DNA from: Azospirillum humicireducens
GTDB taxonomy: Bacteria; Pseudomonadota; Alphaproteobacteria; Azospirillales; Azospirillaceae
Direction of reading: 5' to 3'
DNA: 64,000 bases
NCBI RefSeq assembly: GCF_001639105.2
Contig: NZ_CP015285.1
Location: 922,501-986,500, forward strand
Shown here in pieces: positions 51,221 to 59,773 of this stretch (position 1 is its first letter; every line of letters begins with the position of its first letter). The translations under genes were made by a program, and so were the position numbers. The notes below the pieces were generated by a model, which did not search any database, was not told the DNA's origin, and saw nothing but the letters and a program-made list of their open reading frames with translations.

Positions 51221-53434
51221 GTGAATCTACAACCGGCGGATCAGATGAACGGCTCCGAAGTCAGCTGTCCCGGCGGCGATGCTTCCGTCCGGGAAGGCCG
51301 TGCCGCCACCCTGCCTCGAGATCCGGCCTTTCTGGCTTCGCTGGCCTCCAGCCTGCTGGCCGCCAGTCCGTCCGACGGTGGCGGGGGGGGGCTGGTCTAT
51401 GTGGACCGCGACCTTGTGTTCCGCCATGCCGACCCGAGCTTCGCCGCCGTCCTGGACCGCAAACCGGAGGATCTCGTCGGCCACCCCCTGGCCGGCTTCG
51501 AACATCCTGCGATCGCAGCGCTGGGGACGGCCATCGCGACGGTCGGCCGATCGCCGTCCTGCTGTGCGGCGCCGTTCGATTGCCTGACGGCCGGCCGTGA
51601 CGGCCGACGCTCGATTCTCAGCGGCAGCGTGCTGGCCCATCGCGACGCCGGAGGGGAGGCGGTTGGGTATCTCGGCCTGTTCCAGCGGACGGGCGATCCC
51701 GACCGCATCGCGGAGTTCGTGACCTGTCGCGATGCCTTCATCGGCACACTGCTCGATGCCGCGGTCGACGGCATCATCGTGTCCGACCGCAGCGGCATCA
51801 TCCGCTCCATCAATCGCGCCTGCTGCCAGCTGTTCGGCTATGAGGAGGGCGAACTGGTCGGGCGGAACATGACCATCCTGATGCCGCCTCCCTTCTCGCG
51901 CGACCACAACCGCTACATCGACAGCTACATGAAGACGGACCGGGCCAGGATCATCGGCATCGGTCGCGACACGCTGGGTCAGCGCAAGGACGGCACCGTG
52001 TTTCCCATCCATCTCAGCGTCGGCCAGGCGCGGCTGGGGGAGGAGGTGACGTTCGTCGGCATCATCCGCGACATTTCGGACCGTCTGGCGGCCGAACAGC
52101 GCGCCACCTATCTGGCGCGGCACGACCCGCTGACCGGCGTCCTCACCCGCACCGCTTTCCTGGAGGATTGCGAGGCGCTGTTCGCCGAGCACGGCACCGC
52201 GGAAGGGGAGGCGGCGGGCGCGGAGCTGTTCGCGCTTTTCTCGCTCGACGTCGATCAGTTCAGCGACGTGAACGAGGCCTTCGGCTTCCATGTCGGCGAT
52301 GCGGCGCTGAAGGCCATGGTCAGCCGGGTGATGGAGGTTCTGCCCCCCAACACCATCATTTGCCGCATCGCCGCCGATGAATTCGCGGCGCTGTCGCGGG
52401 TTGCCGATGGCGAGCATGCGCGCACGCTGGCCGGGGTCCTGCATGACCGGCTGACCGCCTCCATCTATGCCGACCGCCATTGGGTGCGGCTCCGGCTGTC
52501 GGTCGGGGCGGCTGTGCAGGACGAGTCGGTCAGCACGCTGGAGGATCTGAACGCCAAGGCGAAGCTGGCCCTGCAGGCGGTGCAGCACAATGGCGGCAAC
52601 GCCGTTTGCTTTTACACCCCGGAAATGGCGGCGGCGGCGACGCGGCGGATGTTGCTGACCATGCATCTCACCCACGCCATCGAACGCAACGAACTGCATC
52701 TGGTCTATCAGCCCATCGTGGACGGCCACGGCCGTGTCCGGTCGGCGGAGGCGCTGCTGCGCTGGACCCACCATGCGTTGGGGCCGGTCCCGCCGGGGGA
52801 GTTCATTCCGGTGGCGGAGGAAAGCGGGCTGATCGTCCCCATCACCGATTGGGTGCTGGCCTCCGCCGTCGCCCAGATGTCGCGGTGGGAGGAGGAGGGC
52901 GTGCTGCCCGACCGCGTGTTCCTGAACATTTCCGGCCAGCAGTTCCTGCGCGGCAACCTGACGCTGCGGTTGGAGGAGTTGTTGGGCCGGCATCCGTCGT
53001 TGCGCAGCCATCTGGGGCTTGAGATCACCGAGCAGGCGGCGGTGCGCGACCTGAAGGTGGCGGTGCGCACCCTGGGGGAACTTGCCGATCTCGGCATCCA
53101 GGCGGCAATCGACGATTTCGGCTCCGGCTATTCCTCGCTCAGCTATGTGCAGCAGTTGCCGGTGGCGAAGCTGAAGATCGACCGCGCCTTCGTCATCGAC
53201 GTTCCGGACAATCCGAAGAACAACGCGCTGGTCCGCGCCGCCGTCGGCATGGCGCACGGCTTGGGACTGACCACCGTCGCCGAGGGGGTGGAGACGGTGG
53301 AGCAGCGCGATTTCCTGGTGTCGGTCGGCTGCGACCTGATGCAAGGCTATTATTTCGGCCGGCCGATGGCGCCGGAGGCGCTGGCCGATCTGCTGCGGAT
53401 GCAGGCCGCTCAGGCCGCATCCACCTTCGGGTAA
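51221..53434 (+). CDS. PAS-GGDEF-EAL cyclic-di-GMP phosphodiesterase with degenerate GGDEF
   Basis: 737 residues from a GTG start (an ATG eight codons inside is possible). An N-terminal sensor-like region (about 45-165; GLVYVDRDLVFRHADPSFAA) precedes a clear PAS domain (LLDAAVDGIIVSDRSGIIRS, FGYEEGELVGRNMTILMPPP, FVGIIRDISDR; about 180-295). The GGDEF domain (about 300-460) keeps DVDQFSDVNEAFGFHVGD but its active-site signature reads AADEF (RIAADEFAALS near 382), so cyclase activity is doubtful. The EAL domain (about 480-730) keeps AEALLRW, the HHALGPVPPGEFIPVAEESG block, DDFGSGYSSLSYVQQLPVAK and LKIDRAFV, so it should hydrolyse c-di-GMP. No TM segment. Confidence 0.96.
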   Translation: MNLQPADQMNGSEVSCPGGDASVREGRAATLPRDPAFLASLASSLLAASPSDGGGGGLVYVDRDLVFRHADPSFAAVLDRKPEDLVGHPLAGFEHPAIAALGTAIATVGRSPSCCAAPFDCLTAGRDGRRSILSGSVLAHRDAGGEAVGYLGLFQRTGDPDRIAEFVTCRDAFIGTLLDAAVDGIIVSDRSGIIRSINRACCQLFGYEEGELVGRNMTILMPPPFSRDHNRYIDSYMKTDRARIIGIGRDTLGQRKDGTVFPIHLSVGQARLGEEVTFVGIIRDISDRLAAEQRATYLARHDPLTGVLTRTAFLEDCEALFAEHGTAEGEAAGAELFALFSLDVDQFSDVNEAFGFHVGDAALKAMVSRVMEVLPPNTIICRIAADEFAALSRVADGEHARTLAGVLHDRLTASIYADRHWVRLRLSVGAAVQDESVSTLEDLNAKAKLALQAVQHNGGNAVCFYTPEMAAAATRRMLLTMHLTHAIERNELHLVYQPIVDGHGRVRSAEALLRWTHHALGPVPPGEFIPVAEESGLIVPITDWVLASAVAQMSRWEEEGVLPDRVFLNISGQQFLRGNLTLRLEELLGRHPSLRSHLGLEITEQAAVRDLKVAVRTLGELADLGIQAAIDDFGSGYSSLSYVQQLPVAKLKIDRAFVIDVPDNPKNNALVRAAVGMAHGLGLTTVAEGVETVEQRDFLVSVGCDLMQGYYFGRPMAPEALADLLRMQAAQAASTFG

Positions 53435-53456
53435 ATCCTGGCTCGACAGTCTGTGT

Positions 53457-53498
53457 TGCGAATGATATCCATTCTAAGAATCTTGAGAGTCATTCGCA
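53457..53498. promoter_or_regulatory. Nested palindromes upstream of the iron-binding protein gene
   Basis: The outer arms are TGCGAATGA (53,457-53,465) and TCATTCGCA (53,490-53,498). Inside lies the perfect ATTCT-A-AGAAT (53,471-53,481). They sit 16-57 bases before the fbpA ATG, where an iron-responsive repressor (Fur, Irr or RirA type) would bind. The site matches none of their consensus sequences exactly. Confidence 0.5.
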
Positions 53499-53513
53499 GT
53501 TCGGGAGTGTAGA

Positions 53514-54536
53514 ATGTTCGTCGACAAGTTTGCTGGGATCGCTTTTGCCGTCGGTGCCTTGACCGCCTTCTCCGTCCAGGCCCAGGAAGTGAATGTCTAC
53601 AACTCGCGACATTATAATACCGACCGCGTCATCTATGAAACCTTCACGAAGTCGACCGGCATCAAGGTCAACATCATCGAAGGCAATCACGACGAACTGA
53701 TCCAGCGCATGAAGTCTGAGGGCGCCAGCAGCCCTGCCGACCTGTTCATCACGGTGGACGCCAGCCGTCTGGCCTCCGCGGCGAAGGAAGGGCTGCTCGC
53801 CCCGGTCGCCTCGCCGACGCTCGACGCCATCAAGGTCCCGGCCAATCTGCGCGACCCGAACGGCGCCTGGTGGGGTCTGTCCAGCCGTGCCCGTATCGTC
53901 GTCTACGCCCGCGACCGGGTGAAGCCGGACCAGATCAAGAACTACGAGGATCTGGCAAAGCCGGAGTGGAAGGGCCGCGTCCTGACCCGCAGCGGCACCC
54001 ATCCCTACAGCCTGGCCCTGACCGCCTCGATGATCGAAGCTCAGGGTGAAGAGAAGACGGAAGCCTGGGTGAAGGGTCTGGTCGCCAACCTTGCCCGTCC
54101 GCCGCAGGGCGGCGACACCGACCAGATCAAGGCGGTCGCCGTGGGCGAGGGCGATGTCGCCATCGCCAACACCTATTATGTCGGCAAGCTGATCACCTCG
54201 GCCAAGCAGGAGGACCGCGAGGTCGCCTCCAAGATCGGCGTGATCTTCCCCAACCAGGACAATCGCGGCACCCATGTGAACCTCAGCGGCGCCGGCGTGG
54301 TGAAGACCTCCAAGAACCAGGAGAGCGCCCGCAAGCTGCTGGAATATCTGCTGAGCCCCGAGGCGCAGCGGCTGTTCGCCGACGGCAACATGGAGTATCC
54401 GGTGAACCCGGCGGTCCAGCCGCATCCGGAGCTGGTGAAGCTCGGCACCTTCAAGGCCGCCGACGTCAACGCCGCCGCCTTCGCCGCCTACACCCCGCAG
54501 GCGCTGCGCATCATGGACCGTGCCGGCTGGAAGTAA
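53514..54536 (+). CDS. fbpA: Ferric iron ABC transporter periplasmic binding protein (FbpA/FutA-like)
   Basis: 340 residues with a Sec signal peptide (IAFAVGALTAFSVQA, cleavage after VQA). The mature start EVNVYNSRHYNTDRVIYETF and the tyrosine-rich iron ligands (YNSRHY, NTYYVGK) are those of class C ferric-binding proteins such as FutA/FbpA. The WWGLSSRARIVVYARDRV and GRVLTRSGTHPYSLALTASM blocks fit too. It delivers Fe3+ to the permease. The ATPase gene follows 2 bases after the stop; the permease is 7 kb away at 61,677. GGGAG ribosome site. Upstream palindromes suggest iron-dependent control. Confidence 0.95.
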   Translation: MFVDKFAGIAFAVGALTAFSVQAQEVNVYNSRHYNTDRVIYETFTKSTGIKVNIIEGNHDELIQRMKSEGASSPADLFITVDASRLASAAKEGLLAPVASPTLDAIKVPANLRDPNGAWWGLSSRARIVVYARDRVKPDQIKNYEDLAKPEWKGRVLTRSGTHPYSLALTASMIEAQGEEKTEAWVKGLVANLARPPQGGDTDQIKAVAVGEGDVAIANTYYVGKLITSAKQEDREVASKIGVIFPNQDNRGTHVNLSGAGVVKTSKNQESARKLLEYLLSPEAQRLFADGNMEYPVNPAVQPHPELVKLGTFKAADVNAAAFAAYTPQALRIMDRAGWK

Positions 54537-54538
54537 CA

Positions 54539-55627
54539 ATGACCGACGCCCCGTTCACCGTGAATTCGTCCGCCCCCTCTCAATCGTCCGTCGTCCTTAC
54601 GGGCATCACCCACCGCTACGGGCCGCTGACCGCCGTCGACGGCGTGTCGCTGTCGGTCGCCCCGCGGGAGGTGGTCTGCATCGTCGGCCCGTCGGGCTGC
54701 GGCAAATCGACTTTGCTGCGGCTCATCAGCGGATTGGAGACGGTCCAGGCCGGCACGATCACGGTGGACGGGGTGCCGCTCGCCACCGCCGACCGTTCCC
54801 TGCCGCCCGAACGGCGGCCGGTCGGCATGATGTTCCAGGATTTCGCGCTGTTCCCGCACCTGACGGTGGCGGGCAACATCGCCTTCGGCCAGACCGACCG
54901 TCCGCGCGCCGAGCGCAAGCGCCGGGTGGCCGAACTGCTCGAGACCATGGCGCTGACCCGCTACGCCGACGCCTACCCGCACACGCTGTCGGGCGGCCAG
55001 CAGCAGCGGGTGGCGCTTGCCCGCGCCATGGCGCGCGACCCCAAGGTCCTTCTGCTGGACGAACCCTTCTCCGCCCTCGACGAACAGCTTCGCCGTTCGG
55101 TTCGGGAAGAGGTGGTGCGGATCATCCGCGCCAGCGGCATCGCCACCATCGTCGTCACCCACGACCCGGAAGAAGCGATGGAGATGGGCAACCGTGTGGT
55201 GGTGATGGAGGCCGGCCGGATCGTCCAGGCCGACACGCCGGTGAACCTCTACCAGCGCCCGGCCAACAGCTTCGTCGCCCGCCTGTTCGGCGAGGTCAAC
55301 CGCTTCCAGTCGACGGTTCGCGACGGCCAGATCGTCACGCCGCTCGGCCGGATCATGGCGCCGCACCTGCCAGGCGGGACCAGGGTGGAGGTTGCCTGCC
55401 GGGTGGAGGACCTGGAGCTGGTGCCGCTGGGCGCCCGTTCGGACGCGGTGCCGGTGCGCGTCCGCCATTCCAGCTTCCTGGGACCGGCGACGCGTGTCTG
55501 CCTGGATTTGCCGGGCGGCGCCTCCGAGGTCCACGCCCGCCTGCCGGGCCATGTCGACGTCCAAGCCGGCCAGGAGTTGTCGGCTGCGATGGCGGCCGAA
55601 CGGGTGATGGTGTTTCCGGCGGAGTGA
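54539..55627 (+). CDS. fbpC: Ferric iron ABC transporter ATP-binding protein (FbpC-like)
   Basis: 362 residues. Walker A GPSGCGKSTLLRL, Q-loop FQDFALFPHLTVAGN, signature LSGGQQQRVALARAMARDP, Walker B VLLLDEPFSALDEQLRRSV, and the H-loop VVTHDPEEAMEMG are intact. A C-terminal TOBE-like domain (about 245-355; VACRVEDLELVPLG) is present, as in CUT/POPT-family importers, of which FbpC is a member. Coupled to fbpA. No permease follows; instead a palindromic repeat and a convergent gene. Confidence 0.95.
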   Translation: MTDAPFTVNSSAPSQSSVVLTGITHRYGPLTAVDGVSLSVAPREVVCIVGPSGCGKSTLLRLISGLETVQAGTITVDGVPLATADRSLPPERRPVGMMFQDFALFPHLTVAGNIAFGQTDRPRAERKRRVAELLETMALTRYADAYPHTLSGGQQQRVALARAMARDPKVLLLDEPFSALDEQLRRSVREEVVRIIRASGIATIVVTHDPEEAMEMGNRVVVMEAGRIVQADTPVNLYQRPANSFVARLFGEVNRFQSTVRDGQIVTPLGRIMAPHLPGGTRVEVACRVEDLELVPLGARSDAVPVRVRHSSFLGPATRVCLDLPGGASEVHARLPGHVDVQAGQELSAAMAAERVMVFPAE

Positions 55628-55644
55628 GGGAGTTGTCGGGGCCA

Positions 55645-55794
55645 TTGCCCCCTCCCTAACCCTCCCCCTCCCTCGGCCGGCCGAAGGCCGGTCCGATCGA
55701 GGGAGAGGGGACTGCCGCCTCTCCTTTGCCAAACCTCACCAAGCGTTCTACCCCCTCCACCGCCAAGGGCGGGGGAGGGATGGGGAGGGGGCAA
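55645..55794. repeat. G/C-rich inverted-repeat element between fbpC and the ABC exporter
   Basis: Bounded by TTGCCCCCTCCCTAACCC at the left and GGATGGGGAGGGGGCAA at the right. This copy carries an extra internal hairpin (CGGCCGGCCGAAGGCCGG) that breaks the usual GCTTCGCGGG centre. It lies between two convergent genes and may serve as a bidirectional terminator. Confidence 0.83.
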
Positions 55795-55807
55795 TCGGTG
55801 AGAACAC

Positions 55808-57595
55808 TCAAGCCCCCGCCCGAACCTCATCCTCGCCGAACTGCAGCCGGCACAGCCGGGCATAGGCGCCGTCGGCGGCCAGCAGCGCCTCGTGGGTGCC
55901 CTGTTCGATGATGCTGCCGCCTTCCATCACCACGATGCGGTCGGCATTGCGCACGGTCGCCAGCCGGTGGGCGATCACCAGGGTGGTGCGGCCCGCCGTC
56001 AGCCGTTCCAGCGCCGCCTGCACCAGACGCTCCGATTCGCTGTCCAGTGCGCTGGTCGCTTCGTCCAGCAGCAGGATCGGCGCGTCCTTCAGGAAGGCGC
56101 GGGCCAGCGCCAGCCGCTGGCGCTCGCCGCCCGACAGCTTCACGCCGCGGTCGCCGATCACCGTGTCGTAGCCCTCCGGCAGCTTCGAGACGAAATCATG
56201 GGCGGCGGCGGCCTTGGCGGCGGCGACGATCTCCTCCATCCCGGCATCCAGCCGACCGAAGCCGATGTTGGCCCGCACCGTGTCGTTGAACAGAACCGTG
56301 TCCTGGCTGACGATGGACACCGCGCCGCGCAGGCTGCGCAGGGTGGCGCCGCGCACGTCCTGGCCGTCGACCAGCACCTCGCCCCCCGTCACGTCGTAAA
56401 GGCGTGGAATCAGGTTGAAGACTGTGGATTTGCCGGCACCGCTGCGCCCGACCAGCGCCACCGTGCTGCCGGCCGGAACGTCGAGATCGATGCCCTTCAG
56501 CGTGTCGCCGCCCTCCTCGTAGGAGAAGCGGACGCCGCGCAGGGCGACCGCACCGTCGGTCACGGCCAGCGGCTTGGCGTCCGGCCGCTCCAGGATGGTC
56601 GGCTGCTGGTCCAGCAGTTCGAAGATGCGCTGGGCGGCGGCCAGCCCCTCCTGCAGGGCGGCGTTCAGCGTGCCGATGGCGCGCACCGGCTGGGCCGCCA
56701 TCAGCAGCGCGCCGACAAAGCCGGAGAAGGCGCCGACCGAACCCTCGCCCATCGTCATGCGGTAGCCGGCAAAGGCGATCACGCCCGCCACCGCGACGCC
56801 GCCCAGCATTTCCATCATCGGGTCGATGCGCGAGCGGGCGCGCACCGCCTTCATCGTCAGCCGGTAATTGTCGTGGAAGGCACGGCCGGCGCGGGTGCGC
56901 TCATAGTCTTCCAGATTGTAGGTCTTGACCATGCGCGCGCCCGACAGGCTTTCGGTCAGCAGCGAGGTCATGTCGCCCATCTGGGCCTGGGTGTCGCGCG
57001 AGACGCGGCGCAGGCGCTTGCCGATTTGGACGATGGGCACGGCGGCGATGGGATAGATGATGAAGACGATCAGCGACAGGAACCAGTCGAGATAGAACAT
57101 CGACCCGACCAGCGCGATCACCGTCAGGATGTCGCGCACCAGTCCGGTCAGCGTGCGCGACAGCGCGTTGCGGATCAGATCCACGTCGTTGATGAAGCGC
57201 GACGTCAGGGATCCGGTCGGCGTGGCATGGAGCTGGGCCATGTCGGCGGTCTGCAGATGGGCGAACATGGACAGGCGGATGTCGGCGATGACGCGCTGGA
57301 CGATGTCGCTGGTCACCACGGTCTGCGAGTAGAGCGACACGCCCTTGATCACAGTCACGGCGACGATTGCCAGGGGAATCGCCAGCAGCATGCCGCGGTC
57401 CTGGGCGGAGAACATGGCATAGGACTGGTCGATCAGCAGCGGATAGGCGCCGGTCGTGGCCGCCACCACCGCCATCAGCAGGAAGGACAGCATCAGCTTG
57501 CCGCGATAGGGCCGCACCCACTCGCGCCACATCCGCGCCACCAGCCGTTCGGTCGCCGCATCCAGGCGCAGGGGCTTGCCGCTCTTGTTCGTCAC
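55808..57595 (-). CDS. ABC exporter, MsbA/lipid A-type (fused TM and ATPase)
   Basis: 595 residues from GTG at 57595 (VTNKSGKPLRLDAATERLVA). Six TM segments occupy about 25-330 (e.g. LMLSFLLMAVVAATTGAYPL, LTVIALVGSMFYLDWFLSLI), including the exporter coupling helix RLRRVSRDTQAQMGDMTSLL. The nucleotide-binding domain has Walker A VGRSGAGKSTVFNLI, signature LSGGERQRLALARAFLKDAP, Walker B ILLLDEATSALDSESE and H-loop IAHRLATVRNADRIVV. The motif layout resembles MsbA-type lipid flippases, but similar half-transporters export peptides or drugs. It is divergent from the patatin gene. The frame extends further upstream but that part is antisense to the patatin gene. Confidence 0.93.
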   Translation of the reverse strand: MTNKSGKPLRLDAATERLVARMWREWVRPYRGKLMLSFLLMAVVAATTGAYPLLIDQSYAMFSAQDRGMLLAIPLAIVAVTVIKGVSLYSQTVVTSDIVQRVIADIRLSMFAHLQTADMAQLHATPTGSLTSRFINDVDLIRNALSRTLTGLVRDILTVIALVGSMFYLDWFLSLIVFIIYPIAAVPIVQIGKRLRRVSRDTQAQMGDMTSLLTESLSGARMVKTYNLEDYERTRAGRAFHDNYRLTMKAVRARSRIDPMMEMLGGVAVAGVIAFAGYRMTMGEGSVGAFSGFVGALLMAAQPVRAIGTLNAALQEGLAAAQRIFELLDQQPTILERPDAKPLAVTDGAVALRGVRFSYEEGGDTLKGIDLDVPAGSTVALVGRSGAGKSTVFNLIPRLYDVTGGEVLVDGQDVRGATLRSLRGAVSIVSQDTVLFNDTVRANIGFGRLDAGMEEIVAAAKAAAAHDFVSKLPEGYDTVIGDRGVKLSGGERQRLALARAFLKDAPILLLDEATSALDSESERLVQAALERLTAGRTTLVIAHRLATVRNADRIVVMEGGSIIEQGTHEALLAADGAYARLCRLQFGEDEVRAGA

Positions 57596-57769
57596 GGTCG
57601 AATCCGATCTCTTGTCCGTTGCGGATGGCTTAGCCCATGGGCTTCGGCTTTGTCCACCGGTCGGCGTGCCGGTCGGGCTCCGGATACAGGCTTCCTTTAC
57701 CGCTTTCGTGCCAGATTGCGGATGATCGGCATGGCGGACATCCGTGCTGCTGGCAAAAGGGGAAAACCC

Positions 57770-58786
57770 ATGGTGAACGGGAACGGTCCGAGTGGAAACG
57801 GCGCCAACGGTCATGACGGCAACGCGCGGCGTCCGCGCATCGGCCTTGCGCTCGGCGGCGGGGTTGCGCGGGGGTGGGCGCATATCGGTGTGCTGCGGGC
57901 GCTGAAGCGGTATGGAATCGAGACGGACATCGTCTGCGGCGCCTCGGTGGGGGCGCTGGTCGGCGGCATCCATCTGGCGGGAAAGCTCGACGCTCTGGAA
58001 GAGTGGGTGCGCGACCTGACCCGGCTGAAGATCGTCGGTTATCTCGACCTTCGGCTGCGCCAGGGCGGCGGGCTGATCAGCGGTGATCGGCTTTTGGCGG
58101 AGCTTCGCCTGCATCTGGGCGATCAGCGGATCGAGGAACTGCCCTGTCCCTATGCCGCCATCACCACCGATCTGGTGACCGGACACGAGGTCTGGCTGCA
58201 GCGCGGCGAACTGGTCGATGCGATGCGGGCGTCCTTCTCGCTGCCGGGGGTGTTTCCGCCGGTGCTGATCGATGGGCGCTGGATGATCGACGGCGCGCTG
58301 GTCAATCCGGTGCCGGTATCGGCTTGCCGGGCGCTGGGGGCGCAGATGGTGATCGCGGTCAATCTGGCCGGCGATATCCTGGGCAAGGCGCGCAAGCCCG
58401 GCGCCAGTGTGCCGACCGCCGCCGGATTCGACCTGCTGCGGCTGGTGGATGGAGAGATGCCGGAGCGCACGCAAAGCGGGATCGGCGCTCTGGCCCGGCG
58501 CATCTTCCGCCGGGATTATGAAGGGCCGAGCCTGTTCGGCGTCATGGTGTCGTCGCTGGGTATCGTCACCGACCGCATCACCCGGTCACGCCTGGCCGGC
58601 GATCCGCCGGACGTCCACATCGTGCCGCGGCTGGGCCATATCGGCCTGACCGAGTTCGACCGGGCGGACGACTGTATCCGCGAGGGCGAGGCGGCGGTGG
58701 AGCGCGTCCTGCCGGAACTGCAGGACGCGCTCGCCGTCTTCGCGACCGGCCCGCGGGAAGCGGTACGCGAGCCGGTGCGGGGATAG
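57770..58786 (+). CDS. Patatin-like phospholipase (RssA family)
   Basis: 338 residues from ATG at 57770, with AGGGGA upstream. The patatin signature is complete: oxyanion loop RIGLALGGGVARGWAHIGVL, nucleophile GASVGALVGG (Ser in G-x-S-x-G near residue 58), and the catalytic aspartate motif MIDGALVNPVPVSACRALGA. The region ISGDRLLAELRLHLGDQRIE and the second-half HIVPRLGHIGLTEFD are as in RssA-like hydrolases. No signal peptide, so it works in the cytoplasm or at the inner membrane on lipids. It is divergent from the lipid exporter gene, which may hint at shared lipid metabolism. Confidence 0.95.
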   Translation: MVNGNGPSGNGANGHDGNARRPRIGLALGGGVARGWAHIGVLRALKRYGIETDIVCGASVGALVGGIHLAGKLDALEEWVRDLTRLKIVGYLDLRLRQGGGLISGDRLLAELRLHLGDQRIEELPCPYAAITTDLVTGHEVWLQRGELVDAMRASFSLPGVFPPVLIDGRWMIDGALVNPVPVSACRALGAQMVIAVNLAGDILGKARKPGASVPTAAGFDLLRLVDGEMPERTQSGIGALARRIFRRDYEGPSLFGVMVSSLGIVTDRITRSRLAGDPPDVHIVPRLGHIGLTEFDRADDCIREGEAAVERVLPELQDALAVFATGPREAVREPVRG

Positions 58787-58807
58787 CTCCGGGTGGGGAG
58801 CGGCGCT

Positions 58808-58990
58808 TTAATGGTCGATGGCCGTGCCGAGCGCCGCACCGCCCAGGCCGCCGATCACGGCGCCGCGGGTGCCGTCCACCGCGTAACCGCCGGCCGCGCC
58901 GGCCGCACCGCCGACGACGCCGCCAGTCGAGCAGGCGGTGAGGGAAAGAAGCGCGAACACCGCACCGATCAGACGCAAACGGGACATCAT
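58808..58990 (-). CDS. Small glycine-zipper lipoprotein
   Basis: 60 residues (a start at 58987 is better spaced from GAGGAGGG). The lipoprotein signal MSRLRLIGAVFALLSLTAC is followed by a Gly/Ala-rich zipper (GGVVGGAAGAAGGYAVDG, AVIGGLGGAALGTAIDH). Such short lipoproteins sit in the outer or inner membrane with unknown role. Minus strand, next to the convergent patatin gene. Confidence 0.87.
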   Translation of the reverse strand: MMSRLRLIGAVFALLSLTACSTGGVVGGAAGAAGGYAVDGTRGAVIGGLGGAALGTAIDH

Positions 58991-59153
58991 GCAACCCTCC
59001 TCGTGTTGACTGTTCGATGTCTAAACACGCCGAATCGCATTTTGCTTCCATCGCCCCCTGATCTTTTGGTCCTGACTCTTTCGAAGGGAACCTCTTAACC
59101 CCACGAGCGTTGACCGGACTTTGATCGTGCAACGTTGACACGGGGGAACGACC

Positions 59154-59654
59154 ATGCGGCGCATCACCAACCGCCTGCGCGCAACCGCCATCGCCGCCAC
59201 CGCGGCCCTGTCGCTGGCCGCCTGCCAGACCGGCAACAGCGGCGGCATCGGCGGGATGAACACCTCGGAGACCGTCGGAACCCTGGGCGGCGCCGTCGCC
59301 GGCGGCCTGCTCGGCTCGCGTTTCGGCGGCGGGGCGGGCAAACTGGCGACGACGGCCATCGGCACGCTGCTCGGCGCCTATGCCGGCCAGCAGTTGGCGC
59401 GCCAGTTCACGCCGGCCGACCAGAACCGGGCGTCGGACGCGGAGGAGCGTGCGGTCGCCAACAACCAGACCATCACCTGGAACAACCCGCAATCGGGCAA
59501 CAGCGGCACGATCCAGCCGGTGCGCACCTATCAGGGCAACAGTGGCCAGACCTGCCGCGACTACAACCATACCGTGGTGATCGAGGGCCGGACCGAGGTC
59601 GCGCGCGGCACCGCCTGCCGACAAGCTGACGGAAGCTGGAAGCTGGTATCGTAA
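59154..59654 (+). CDS. Outer-membrane 17-kDa-antigen-like glycine-zipper lipoprotein
   Basis: 166 residues. Lipobox LAAC (AATAALSLAACQTG) after a typical signal; glycine-zipper segment VGTLGGAVAGGLLGSRFGGG then AIGTLLGAYAGQQLARQFTP; C-terminal beta domain TITWNNPQSGNSGTIQPVRT and CRDYNHTVVIEGRTEVARGT with a terminal CRQADGSWKLVS. This is the rickettsial 17-kDa antigen type found across Alphaproteobacteria, likely anchored in the outer membrane. GGGGGAA ribosome site. Confidence 0.92.
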   Translation: MRRITNRLRATAIAATAALSLAACQTGNSGGIGGMNTSETVGTLGGAVAGGLLGSRFGGGAGKLATTAIGTLLGAYAGQQLARQFTPADQNRASDAEERAVANNQTITWNNPQSGNSGTIQPVRTYQGNSGQTCRDYNHTVVIEGRTEVARGTACRQADGSWKLVS

Positions 59655-59773
59655 GCGTACAGCCTATCCGAATGACCGCCTCCAACTCCTACGCCTTGCG
59701 GATGTGCGGGGATGCCGTCAAAATCAACGGGTTCCGCCACAGGGCGGCCTGATGCCAACGGCGTGTGGGGCTT

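Noticed and set aside
57596..58474. Upstream extension of the ABC exporter frame
   Set aside because: Antisense to the patatin gene, no domain and no ribosome site; the conserved exporter begins near the GTG at 57,595.
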